Assembly: GCF_026210795.1 (NCBI RefSeq)
Contig: NC_089431.1
Span: forward strand, 1,674,001-1,738,000
Source: Rhizophagus irregularis
Taxonomy: Eukaryota > Glomeromycota > Glomeromycetes > Glomerales > Glomeraceae
Length of the DNA: 64,000 nucleotides
Direction of reading: 5' to 3'
Shown here: positions 1 to 10,413 of the stretch, piece by piece
Position numbering within the stretch: the stretch's first letter is position 1
Layout: the number at the start of each line of letters is the position of its first letter
Notes under the pieces: generated by a model
Database searches by the model: none
Told to the model about the DNA's origin: nothing
The model's input: the letters and a program-made list of their open reading frames with translations, nothing else
Translations under genes and position numbers: made by a program

Positions 1-774
1 GCGGAATAATTCGCAAATTTACGCATTATAGCAAAATTTAAAATATGCGAAACACTTAGCAATTTTGCTGCCAGGAACTTGCCGAGTTCGTGAGCTGGCA
101 AATTTTGAATTTGCTGTAACGGGCTGTAAGAATCCGGATGGCTAATACGGCTTATTCAATCGGCTAATCATCTGATAATCAGCCACAAATTTATTGGCTT
201 AACACATTTTACAATAATGGACGGATGATCAGCCACAAATTTATGCGATAATCAGTTATAAGCGTTCAAGATCACTATCAATCTAATCAGCCAAATGAAT
301 TCACTCGCTGCAACTTTTTTTTGCCATGCATACAAGCCCCAACATGTGTAACATGTTATTTTTTTATAAATGGATGTTGATTAATACTTCAATTGTACTA
401 TATGCTTTTACGAGAGTTTTTTTAAAAATTCTCTCATGAAAGTGTTACAATTTTTTTTTCATAATATCACAATGCAAAATTTTTGCATTAGTTCATTCAT
501 TTTTCGTAATATTTCGCATTAGTTCATCCATTTTTCGCAATATTTCGCAAGTTTTTTTTCTTTTTTAGTATAGAATGGCGGAAATGACGTTATGACAACT
601 TGCCTCCTTTTTCTGAACCTCTGGTTCATGTATTCCCCCTTTTTCGTATTTTTAGTTCCTCATTTTCAAATTTCTGATTCATGTCTTTCCCCTTTTTCTC
701 ATATTTTTCTCCTTTCGTATTTCTAGTTCCTCTTCAAATTTCTAGTAATATCTTTTTCTCCCTTTCGAGTTTAG
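1..774. other. AT-rich non-coding left edge with degenerate repeats
   Basis: No convincing reading frame is seen here. The stretch contains loosely repeated motifs of the type TTTTTCGCAATATTTCGCA near 480-560, and T/C-rich stretches with repeated TTTCTAGTTCCTC-like words near 640-780. The latter may be the promoter or leader of the gene that follows. The CG-containing AATATTTCG words resemble the 160-bp repeat found on both sides of the LTR element, so some of this is probably old repeat sequence. Confidence 0.4.
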
Positions 775-2235
775 TTCATATTTCCTCCCTCACATATTAT
801 CCCGATAGCTACAAAACGTGGTGAAAAACGAAATATTGATGATAATGAAAGAATCTCAAGACGTAATACTGAGAAGAGTAGTGAAGCCGAGAAACGAATA
901 AGATTATCAGACGATAATGTTGAAGGTATATATGACATGATATGTATCATATTTTTTATAAGAAATTATATAATATATAGTAATTATATTTTATTGTTAA
1001 AGTTAATAAAAAAACAATAGAAAAACTATTAAGAACCAATTCGCAGATAATTTCTAAGCTTGAAGTTCTTATTACCAGACAAAAAAATCTTGAAACCCGT
1101 CTCTCGGGTATAGAAAAAAAGCTCAACGATGATAACAAAAATAATAATACAATAGATCCGGAGTATATAAAGGTAATAAAGATGAATATTATTTAATGTA
1201 AACCTGAAATGCTAACCTCATTTGATTAGGAGCTTGTTAAGAAGGTGTCAAAAATTTTATTTGAAAATTTTGTTTATCCTTCGCAAGAAGAGTACAGACT
1301 TGCTACCGAAAAATATTTAAAAGATGAAAATCCAGAATTTATACGCCAGTTCAAAAAAAATCAATGGATTCTTTTTTTCGAAAAAAAAAATTGCCCAACT
1401 GTAAGTTAAAGCAATTATGAATTTTATTAAATTTCATACTAATATTTTTTTTAATAGTTAGTACAACAACATAGGAGTATAAGAGGGACGTTCACGTCCA
1501 GAGTAAAAGATGTAATGTATTCCGTTTATGAAGCAACTGGGCATAAATTACCGTCCATTAACACTCAGGCTAGTCCGTCAAAGATTCAGGAATGGAAGAG
1601 TAAGCCGGAGGTGAAAAGATGTTACAACATCCTATTTAAAAAGGTTAAAGATGGACAACCTACGACATATATGTCGCTGATAATTGATAAGTTGCGAAAA
1701 GATAATAAAAATCCCTCAAAAACACAAATAGCGTATGCGATTAGCATATGTGAAACGTACTTAAATCCTAATAATCAAAACATTCAAATGAGTGAAAGTA
1801 TAATGAAGTCGAAGATAATCAACAACTTAGTAAGTTTTTAATTTACAATTTGCAAAATGTGAATTATTTGAATTACAGTTTATTTATTTATTTGTTGGTT
1901 TTTAGCAAAAGTTGGAAAATAGGGATAAATTTACACATTCGGACGATGATTCTCATGATGGTAATGATGTAGATGATGGTGGTAATGGAGCAGCTGACGA
2001 TGGAGCAGGTGCTGCGACTAACGATGGAGCAGATGCTGCGGTTAACGATGGAACAGGTGCTGCGGTTAACGATGGAACAGGTGCTACGACTAACGATGGA
2101 GCAGGTGCTGCGGTTAATGATGGCATAGCTGACGATGATATACTTTCTAGTGACTCTTATAATACAGAGGAGGAAGATCGGTATGTAGATAGTTTATTAG
2201 AGAATTATGGGTTGCATAGGAAACAAAAGAAATAA
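775..2235 (+). CDS. Five-exon hypothetical host protein with acidic Asp/Gly/Ala repeat tail; 5' end not resolved
   Basis: Exons I can place are 775(?)-925, 1003-1172, 1230-1400, 1458-1829 and 1906-2235. Every junction has GT-AG ends (for example GTAAGTT at 1401 and 1830) and all phases agree, giving one continuous frame. The first exon has no ATG in frame, so the start lies in an upstream exon I could not identify. The protein is charged and Asn/Lys-rich, with a probable coiled coil in exon 2 (KLEVLITRQKNLETRLSGIE). A conserved-looking core spans exons 3-4 (motifs GTFTSRVKDVMYSVYEATG and TQIAYAISICETYL). Exon 5 is a low-complexity acidic tail with about six imperfect copies of a GAGAAVNDG-type unit. 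I do not recognise a characterised family. It reads like one of the many lineage-specific glomeromycete proteins. It stands alone, with no operon context. Confidence 0.6.
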
Positions 2236-3339
2236 ATATTATTTTTTATATATATCACACGTAATAGCATTTTTTTTACTATAATAATATAGTTTTAATA
2301 AATAAAATGGTTATTAATTCTTAACAATACGGGTGTGACATAAATAAATCGTGGCTGAAATTTGTGTTCAATTTGTGTTGATAATTCTGGTAAAAAATTT
2401 GTTAATTTTGGCCAAATTTCGTTAAATTTATTAAATTTGTATTGAATTTGTGTTGATAATTTTTAATTTATCACGAGGGGATGATATTTAGTAATTGTTT
2501 TTCTGGCCAATCAAAATTAGGCTGATCCTTGCATGTGATTTAATCATTTAATCATGCACGCGTTTTTTGTCTTATTTATTTTTGTCTCTTATTTCTTTAT
2601 TCTTTTGTTCAATATTTTTAATTTTTTTGTCTCTTCTTTCTATTATTTCTTTAATTATATACAAACAATATATTTACATATATTTCATAATTTATTGCTT
2701 TGCAGGTATAGAAATATTTGTTTATTAATACTAATTATTTTCATTTTTTTTTACCTCTTTGTTACTTTGTATCGTAATACTAACAATAATATCCATGTTT
2801 TCTTTATTCCTTTTTACTTGTACTTTAATACTAACGATACTAACGATACTAACAATACTAACAACATGTTTATTTTTTCCTTTCTCTTTATTTCTTTATT
2901 CTTTTGTTCAATTACTTTGCAGGTATAGAAATATTTATTTATTAATACTAATTATTTTAATATTAACGCGTTTTTTTTTACCTCTTTGTTACTTTATGTC
3001 GTAATACTAACAATACTATCTACGTTTCCTTTATTCCTTTTTACTTGTACTTTAATACTAACGATAATATCCATGTTTCTTTTACTCCTTTTACTGTTTC
3101 TTTAACTCTTTTTACCTTAATACTAACAATATTTCTTTTATCTTTATATCTAATACTAACGTTACTATAGCTGTTTCTCTTCTTTTTACGTCTAATAATA
3201 TTGTTACTCTTTACTCTTTCTTTTTTTTACTTTTATGTATTCTGTATATTAATAAATACTTGTAATTTTTTATGGTTTAATAAAATTATATCTAATAAAA
3301 CATACATTATATAAACTTATAGTACAGAAAATGAAGTAT
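2236..3339. repeat. AT-rich low-complexity stretch with a ~217-bp tandem duplication
   Basis: This stretch is T-rich DNA with many AATACTAAC / AACGATACTAAC simple repeats. A block beginning TTTGCAGGTATAGAAATATTT near 2699 recurs near 2916 and is followed by the same series of words (CCTCTTTGTTACTTT, TTTATTCCTTTTTACTTGTACTTT), giving a tandem duplication of about 217 bp. Open frames here encode only Phe/Leu/Ile/Tyr-rich sequence, which is expected from the base composition, so I do not call genes. Confidence 0.5.
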
Positions 3340-3463
3340 TATTTTTGAAACATTACGAAATATTAAGTTGTGTAAAATCACAGAATATTACGAATCGTCA
3401 AATTATGGAGCATTACGCATCATAGAATTTCGAAATATTTTAAAAAGTTGCGAAGTATTACGC
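3340..3463. repeat. Partial copy of the 160-bp ATTACGAAATATT repeat, left of the LTR element
   Basis: Words such as CATTACGAAATATT, GAATATTACGAATCGT, TTTCGAAATATTTTAAAAAGTT and GTATTACGC match the repeat units at 15101 and 15261 on the far side of the LTR element. The LTR element therefore inserted into an existing array of this repeat. No gene is seen. Confidence 0.7.
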
Positions 3464-4700
3464 TGTAAACGGCCAAATATCAAGTACGAAAAGAAGATAA
3501 AATTCAACCACCAAATGTAATTATCAAGTATTAAGAATGAACGAATTAATCGTGGATTGGCGTGGATGGATAAATAATTAGCCGAAAAGGATAAACATTT
3601 AAGAAGAGTAATGATCTACATGATGTAATATTTATTGAATGATTGACAAAGAACCAATAGGATAAATAGAGTCGATCATTTGCGGCTTAGCGATCTTTAA
3701 CAATGAGAACGACAAGAAAGAATAATTATAAGCCACAAAAGGTAGATTATGAGCGAAACACATAAAGTGGATTAAAAGAATATATAAAATAATGTCGGAA
3801 AGATTGGAGAACACAAAATAATATAGAAGATAATATGAAAAGATGGCATAAAGATGGAATATAAAAGATAACATATTAAAAAGAACATATATAAAAGATA
3901 ACACAGCCACAAAAGATGAATTATATCTTTACGACATAATATTTGAAAGATTATTTTAAAGAAAAGATAGCACAGCCATAAAAGATGGGTTATAAATTAT
4001 TTCTTTACGATGTAATATTTGAATAATAGAAAAGATAATATATAAAATAATATATAAGATAGCATATTAAAAGATAGCGTATTTAAAATATAGATAGTAT
4101 ATTAGAAAGATAGTTCAAAGATAATATGTAAAGAACATAAAAGATAGTATATAGATAGAATAGAAAGTAGCATAAAAATTGTATATATAGAGAACGGAAT
4201 TCAAAGTAATTCCACAGTTCGCATCCACAGAACTCAATAAAATATAAGTTTTATTTTTTAATTATTAATGAAGTTTAATATTAATTAAAGGTAATAGGTT
4301 CGCCCTAAACTTTAATTAATGTTTGATTAATTAATTTTAATTAATGAAAATTTAAGATGAATTAAATATATACCTTTGGAAGATAATAATTCGTAGCGAG
4401 AGCTATCGCAGTTTGAAATCGAAAGTGGATATAAATTGAGGAAAATTCAGAGAAGTTAATTTTATTTTATACCGTTCAACGCTTTATATTACTAACGCTA
4501 TTTATTTTGTGAACCAAGAATGTTGTTGTATATTGTTCGCTGATGTTATTGTTTGTTAATTATGTTTTGATCACGTGTTTGTTCGTTTGATTGCTCGTTC
4601 GTTCGTTTGTTTGTTCGCTCATTCGTTCGTTCGACCATGAGAACGCCCGTTCGATGTGGCAACCTTGTAAATCGATGACAGGGGGAATTGGGGGATCTCA
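3464..4700 (+). repeat. 5' LTR of the Ty3/Gypsy element
   Basis: This is 1237 bp, matching 13859-15095 almost base for base. It is AT-rich. Near its 3' end are a TTCG/TTTG simple repeat (4580-4640) and an inverted-repeat-rich stretch around TTAATTAATTTTAATTAATG (4310-4350). A promoter and transcription start are expected inside it but I cannot point to them with confidence. Confidence 0.95.
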
Positions 4701-6271
4701 TATGGTGCATGCTCGCAAGAAAGGAAATGATCATCATCACATGATTATTATTATAATGAATATGAAAATTTAATTTCGTTAGTAAGTCACTGATAGGTAT
4801 TATTAATCAATATTTTATTTTAGAATTTATTTTTAGATTTCAGGTTTTGACGAGTTCAAAAGGAACCAATAAATCAACAAGGATTTAATCGAGTTAAAAA
4901 CTTGAAAAGGTGAAAGATTGAAGTTTGAAGTTGTGCAAGTAATCATTTAATCGATAGAAAGCACAAGAATATTTCTTTCGGGAATAAAGTACCTGAGAAA
5001 TTTCATAAGGAGATGTGGAAGTGAAAGATGGATTTTGAAATAAAGATTAATAATGGGAGAACACCAATGTATTATCCGGGGTTCATCTGTGTGGTATGGG
5101 TTACCTCTGAGTTTGAATTTTGGATAAATGTTCGAGATTGGAAAATTTTTATTCTTCGACATTAAAGATTATAACGTATGGGTTACGTCAAATCTGGATA
5201 CCCAGCTCAATAATGCGCAAATTGCTTTGGGGACGGGGAATGAAGATTGTAAAGACACCTACTATCAAGAAACATTGAATGGATAAAATGGGACAAACCT
5301 GAAAACTGTCGTGCTTTTATTTCAATGTGAGGTATCTCCAACGGGTAAGAGATAGAGATAAGCTCAGTATAGGTCCACCAATTTGAGGAAAGATAAGTTG
5401 GTTTAGATGAGTTTTATGGATAGCTGATGACTTTTGAAACTGGATTTTGGAAGGTTAGATTCACCCGTTAAGAGACAAGTCGGCCAACGAAGGAGGAAAA
5501 ATGGATACGTTGTATTGTTACAGGTCCTAGGCTACATTTCAGATGAGGGTTCCTGGTGTAGTGTCCTAGTTCACGCTTTCATTACAATGTTCCGTTAAAA
5601 GAAGAAAAAATAGAAGGATATTTACACATTAACGAGCCGTATAATGAACATTACGTGCAGTATTTAATAATAGAGTAAAATCCGAAAAGAAGGATATTTA
5701 TTTAAAAGAAGAACATTTATTTGAAAAAGAATATTTATTTGAAAAAGAACATTTATTTGAAAAGAAAGACATTTATCTGAAAAGAACGACATTTTGTGTG
5801 TTATAGATTAATTTATATAATATAGAATATATAGTAAGAAGGATTTATGTGGACGATAAGAAAGATTGGAAATTCGCAAACCTTAAGACTCCAAAATTTT
5901 CATAAAGTTTGTGATATGTGAAACTATGAATCACGGTGACGAAAAGATGCGACATGTGAAATTAGGGAAATCGGTGATAAAAGATAAATTTTATGGCGCA
6001 GTAAAAAACCTCCGCAGCCTGAGGAGATCGTGGACTTAGAAAGATTTTTGAAATTTCGAGGCGCAGCAAAAATTAATAGTAAAATATGACGAAGTAAATA
6101 TATAGAACCGAAAGATGGAATCTAAGATTGAAAGAAGTAATCTATTTAAAGATGAAAGAATGTTTAGAAGATCAAAAATAGAAATGATAAGAGTGAAATA
6201 TATATATATAGAAAGAGGAATCCGATTGAGATTCTGGATGGATATTCATAGCAATTTAACTAAAGCATATA
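4701..6271 (+). other. Leader of the LTR element with primer-binding-site-like start
   Basis: TGGTGCATGCTCGCAAG begins two bases after the 5' LTR, at 4703. It has the TGG expected for pairing with a tRNA 3' CCA end, but I cannot name the tRNA. The rest is a long, purine-rich untranslated region without a convincing gene. It includes a run of near-repeats of AAAGAACATTTATTTGAAAA (5700-5780). A leader of about 1.5 kb is long for the family. Confidence 0.55.
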
Positions 6272-9200
6272 ATGGAATGGTACCATCAATGGGAAAGCGA
6301 ATATAGAACACATAAAGAAGAACACGAATTAGGAACGGAAGAATTGAATGAATGTTTAAATTGTGAATTATGTTATCCAATAGTAAATGAACCAATAGTA
6401 TTCAAGAAATTTTGGGACGCGTTATTTAAATTTGAAGATGCAATAATAATATACAATGACGTAACGATTAAGGGAGTATTAGATTTATTAAGTATGAATA
6501 ATTCAGAAAGGGAAGATACAATACATAAAGGGAAATGTAGAGACATAATGGATAGAATAACGGAATCAATAAGATATAGAATACAACCAAAAATGAAAGA
6601 AAGGGGATTACGAACAATTATATTAGTAATTGTAAGAGACTGTATTGAAAGAAATCTGGGGAATGAAGTATTTGATAGATTAATTGGAAATCCTGAATTA
6701 ATAGAACACAAATATATTTTGGAAGATTGGGATGTTGAAAGAAGGTTTGAGAAATTTTGGCAATGGTATAGAATCACATCAAAAGAAATTGGACCATTAC
6801 GAGTAAAGACGGGAGCAATAGAGACGTTTAGGGAGTTACTATATGAAGAAGAAGGAATAGCTATGAATGAGGAGAAAGTAAAGGAACTAATGTCCAAAAT
6901 AGAATATGAGAACATACATATAGAAAATGTTCACGAATATCACAAGAATATGATGCAAAAGATAATAAGAATATTTATAGATACTAGGGGATTTACAAAA
7001 GAACCAGAAGATTCAGAAAGTGAAGATAGTCCGGCAAGTTACGAATTGGAAAATGATTCCGAGGAAGAATTAGAGATAATAATAGGAGATAAATCATGGA
7101 AATTTAGTGAATTAAGAAGAAGGTCAAATGTTATGGATGAAGACCAACTGAGGTACATTTGGAAAATAGGAATAAAGTTGATGATAGAAATGGATATATT
7201 GGTAACGAGAATATTTATGGATAAAATTCAAGAGATAGAGGAATTGGATGAAAGGGAAAAAGAATTGAGGATAAAAGAATGGTTAGAAAAAGAAACAATA
7301 AGATGTGAAAAATGTGGTAATAGAAGGTTCGAAATGGACGAAGCGGATAGCGAATGCGGGGAATGTGTTAAAGAAGCGCAGAAGAATGAACAAGATGAGC
7401 TAATAGAATTAAGAAACAACTTAGAAAAATTGGGATATGAAATAGATGTGTCAGAAATTCAAAGAATGAAGAGTTTTGGGGTAAATAATCGAATAATAGT
7501 AACTAAAGAATTTGTGGAAGAATATATGGAAATGATAGATTTGGAAGATAAAGAATTAAGAAAAGAAATTCATAAGTGGTTAAACCAGAATACAACTTGG
7601 TGCGAAAGATGCGAAATAAGATGGATGAATGATATGTTTAGATTAGGATGGATGGATGATATGTCTAGAGTAAGAGGAATGGTATGCAAAGATTGTGAAG
7701 AAGAAAATATCGATGAAATTGATAATCGGGTAAAAAGATTACAGAAGATTTTTGAAGATATTGGAACAATAATAACTGAAGAAGAATTGTTAAGATTAAC
7801 TAGTATGGGATATACAGATGGAGAAATTTTAGATAAAGAATTCATTGAAATCTTTCAAGAAAATAAAAATGAGTCGGAAAATGAATTAAAGAAAAAGTTA
7901 GATAAGTTGTTGAAAGAACAAGCGGGAATAATAGATAGTGAAGAAAGTGGCGAAAGAAGCGATAATGAAGAATCAGAAGAAGATAATACAGATGATTCAG
8001 AAAAGATTGGAGAAATACTAAGTCCGGATGAAAGATGGGACGAAGATATTGAAAATTTTAACGAAGAAGAGTTTGAAGATGAAGTTGAAAATGTTATAAA
8101 TAGAGGGGATAGCGACTTAAGTCAAAATTCAGATACGAATAGTTCATTAAATATTAAAAATTCTGACAACGAAAGTGAATTATCTGATTACAATTTACAA
8201 GATTTATTTCAAGAGAATATATTGAATATGGCAACTGAGGGTCAAGTAAAGAGAATGTTAGAGAACGCTTTAGGCTATCCGGCTAATACTTTGAACGCAG
8301 CAGTAGGAGCAGAAGGAAGTTTGATAGATAGGATCGAAAATGCAGGAAATGAAGCAGGAGGAACAATTAGTATACCACTCTTTTATGGAAGAGAAGATGA
8401 AGATGTTACTGATTGGGTTAGACAATTCGAGGTAGCATTTGCAGCAGTTGGAAAAGCAGCGGGAGCTAATGGCGTAAGACAAGCGGTATACGCAGCAGCA
8501 CATTTAAGAGGAGCAGCAGCGCAATGGTATAATGAAATGAAAGAAGTAAATGCAGGTCACTTAGTGAATTGGGCAGATGCAGATAATGATAATGATTTAA
8601 AGCATAGAATAAAAAGAAGATTTACCAGAGAGGATGTTAGAAGAAAGAAAATGCTAGAATTAAGAAAAACTCGACAAGGAACAAATGAAAGTGTTGAAGA
8701 ATATACAAGAAGATTTAGACAAATATTAAGAATAGCAACTAGAGGACATGCATTAGCAGATGAATATCAAGTAGATTTTTACATCGAAGGATTAGAACCA
8801 ACAATAGGATATCAAGTTAGAAGACAGAATCCAGCGAACTTAAATGGGGCGATAGAAATAGCAGTAAGAGAAGAAGGTGCAAAAGACGAATTTTTAAGAA
8901 AAGCAATAGGAACACCAATTAGTACGAAAATAGATATCGGAAAAGATGACAATAGACAAAATATGTTCGCAAAACCATTGAACGAAAATTATGAGGACGA
9001 ATTAGCTGAAATGTTTAAAGAGAAGGCGAAAATTAGTAAATTAGAAAGAATGGTAGCAAATATGGAGAGAAGATTAAACAATGATAATAGGGATAGGTAT
9101 CAACCAAATATGGGAAGGAGATTAAATAATGGTAATAGGAATAGTTATCAATCAAACCAGAATAGGGTACCAACGTGTTTCGGATGTAATAGAATGGGGC

Positions 9201-9865
9201 ATTACAAGAATAATTGTCCCGAAGGAAGGAATGCGAGAGTAAATATGATGGACGAATATGATGATCAAGAAGAATATTATTATGATGAATATGGATACGA
9301 GGATCCACAATATAACGAAGTATATTATGCACAAGGCTATTACAATGATTATGAAGATAGAGAATTAAATTATCATAATGAGTTATACGCAAAGGATGAC
9401 GCAGTAAAAGGAAGAAGACAATCAAGAAGGACGAGTCCAATAGTGGGATATAAAAATAATAATGAAGAGGGAAATTTACAGGAAGAATTAAGAGAAGCAG
9501 GAAATAGAATGGATGATAGAGAAATACCAACTGGTATGATAGCACCAAATTATATACCTGAACGAACTGAACAAAATGGGGATAGACCAATAGGACCAAA
9601 AGGAATGAGATGGAGTAATAAAAGGCAAGCTTATTATGACCCAACGGAAGGACTAAGAAAATGGAGAGAAGCAGGAGGACCAATGAAGCCCAGGGAGTAT
9701 GGACCAAGATTAACTGACGGAATACCACCTTATGATATTGTAGGGGATGTGAAAAATTGTAGAGCGAATATAACATATGGACAATTAATAAATGGGAATC
9801 CTAAGTATCATAAACAATTGAGAGAAGCAACATATAGACCAAGAAGTATAAACGAAAAAAATTGA
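6272..9865 (+). CDS. gag: Gag polyprotein with a very long N-terminal extension
   Basis: The reading frame is 1197 residues. The retrotransposon Gag domain lies at about residues 700-890 (motif PLFYGREDEDVTDWVRQFEV, then AAAQWYNEM and ESVEEYTRRFRQILR). A CCHC zinc knuckle, CFGCNRMGHYKNNCP, is at about 968-982. A Tyr/Asp/Glu-rich stretch and a Gly/Pro/Arg-rich tail follow. A methionine near residue 653 (MATEGQVKRMLENA) would by itself start a Gag of normal length. The preceding ~650 residues are unusual: charged helices and acidic linkers, with CxxC pairs near the N-terminus (CLNCELC), at about 344-366 and at about 443-477. The two later CxxC modules appear to be a duplication. Ty3-type Gag proteins are usually only a few hundred residues. 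What the extension does is unknown. Confidence 0.85.
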   Translation: MEWYHQWESEYRTHKEEHELGTEELNECLNCELCYPIVNEPIVFKKFWDALFKFEDAIIIYNDVTIKGVLDLLSMNNSEREDTIHKGKCRDIMDRITESIRYRIQPKMKERGLRTIILVIVRDCIERNLGNEVFDRLIGNPELIEHKYILEDWDVERRFEKFWQWYRITSKEIGPLRVKTGAIETFRELLYEEEGIAMNEEKVKELMSKIEYENIHIENVHEYHKNMMQKIIRIFIDTRGFTKEPEDSESEDSPASYELENDSEEELEIIIGDKSWKFSELRRRSNVMDEDQLRYIWKIGIKLMIEMDILVTRIFMDKIQEIEELDEREKELRIKEWLEKETIRCEKCGNRRFEMDEADSECGECVKEAQKNEQDELIELRNNLEKLGYEIDVSEIQRMKSFGVNNRIIVTKEFVEEYMEMIDLEDKELRKEIHKWLNQNTTWCERCEIRWMNDMFRLGWMDDMSRVRGMVCKDCEEENIDEIDNRVKRLQKIFEDIGTIITEEELLRLTSMGYTDGEILDKEFIEIFQENKNESENELKKKLDKLLKEQAGIIDSEESGERSDNEESEEDNTDDSEKIGEILSPDERWDEDIENFNEEEFEDEVENVINRGDSDLSQNSDTNSSLNIKNSDNESELSDYNLQDLFQENILNMATEGQVKRMLENALGYPANTLNAAVGAEGSLIDRIENAGNEAGGTISIPLFYGREDEDVTDWVRQFEVAFAAVGKAAGANGVRQAVYAAAHLRGAAAQWYNEMKEVNAGHLVNWADADNDNDLKHRIKRRFTREDVRRKKMLELRKTRQGTNESVEEYTRRFRQILRIATRGHALADEYQVDFYIEGLEPTIGYQVRRQNPANLNGAIEIAVREEGAKDEFLRKAIGTPISTKIDIGKDDNRQNMFAKPLNENYEDELAEMFKEKAKISKLERMVANMERRLNNDNRDRYQPNMGRRLNNGNRNSYQSNQNRVPTCFGCNRMGHYKNNCPEGRNARVNMMDEYDDQEEYYYDEYGYEDPQYNEVYYAQGYYNDYEDRELNYHNELYAKDDAVKGRRQSRRTSPIVGYKNNNEEGNLQEELREAGNRMDDREIPTGMIAPNYIPERTEQNGDRPIGPKGMRWSNKRQAYYDPTEGLRKWREAGGPMKPREYGPRLTDGIPPYDIVGDVKNCRANITYGQLINGNPKYHKQLREATYRPRSINEKN

Positions 9866-9874
9866 CTACACTCG

Positions 9875-10378
9875 GTGGGAACTATGAAAAATGAAGAGAA
9901 GAAAACTACAGCAATGAGAACAGAATTAGAAGTTGAAGATCAATTAGTGAGCGTAATAATAGATACCGGAGCAGCAGTAAGTGTGATAACAGATAAATTA
10001 AGAAGAAGATTGAATATACCTATATTTGGAAAAAGTAAATTTAGATGTATAATAGCAAATGGGCAAAAGATAGCAGCGTTAGGAAAAGCAAATATAACTT
10101 TAAGATACAAAGATGAATTAGAGACACTAAAAGAAGTTGAAGTAATAGATTCAGAAGAAGAGGATCTAATTTTGGGAAATGATATATGGAAGCTGTATAA
10201 TGCAAAAATAAATTTCGAAGATCATACCTTAAGGATAGAAGAAAAGGGAGAAATAATAACGATCCCAGTAGGATATGAAAGAGAAGCAATATATGAAAGC
10301 GAAGAGAGTGAGGACGATGAAGAATATGAAAGTAACGATGAGGGAGAGGTATTCAAAATGCACCAGAATTTTAAATAG
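9875..10378 (+). CDS. Retropepsin-type aspartic protease of the LTR element
   Basis: This frame is 167 residues and carries the catalytic motif IIDTGAAVSVI at about residues 28-38, a hydrophobic partner strand (DLILGNDIWKLY, about 95-106) and an acidic tail. The family cleaves the Gag and Pol polyproteins as a homodimer. It lies 9 bp after the Gag frame and 35 bp before the RT frame, consistent with expression by a recoding or reinitiation step known for the group. I did not determine which one is used. Confidence 0.9.
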   Translation: MGTMKNEEKKTTAMRTELEVEDQLVSVIIDTGAAVSVITDKLRRRLNIPIFGKSKFRCIIANGQKIAALGKANITLRYKDELETLKEVEVIDSEEEDLILGNDIWKLYNAKINFEDHTLRIEEKGEIITIPVGYEREAIYESEESEDDEEYESNDEGEVFKMHQNFK

Positions 10379-10413
10379 AGAGTCTTGGCTCTGAAGAGAG
10401 AGAGACGGAAAAG

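Noticed and set aside
2554-3004. Two open frames of 124 and 81 codons rich in Phe, Leu, Ile and Tyr
   Set aside because: They lie in T-rich simple and tandem repeats. The composition explains the hydrophobic sequence and no domain or start context supports a gene.
3632-3910. A 92-codon minus-strand frame present identically at 14027-14305
   Set aside because: Both copies lie inside the LTRs and the identity is due to LTR duplication. The protein-like sequence is low-complexity hydrophobic.
4546-4773. Frames with repeated Asn-Glu-Arg-Thr near the end of the LTR
   Set aside because: They are produced by a TTCG/TTTG microsatellite in the LTR, not a gene.
9033-9776. A 247-codon minus-strand frame opposite Gag
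   Set aside because: It is the antisense shadow of a purine-rich Gag tail. Composition is Leu/Tyr/His-rich and no homology is apparent.
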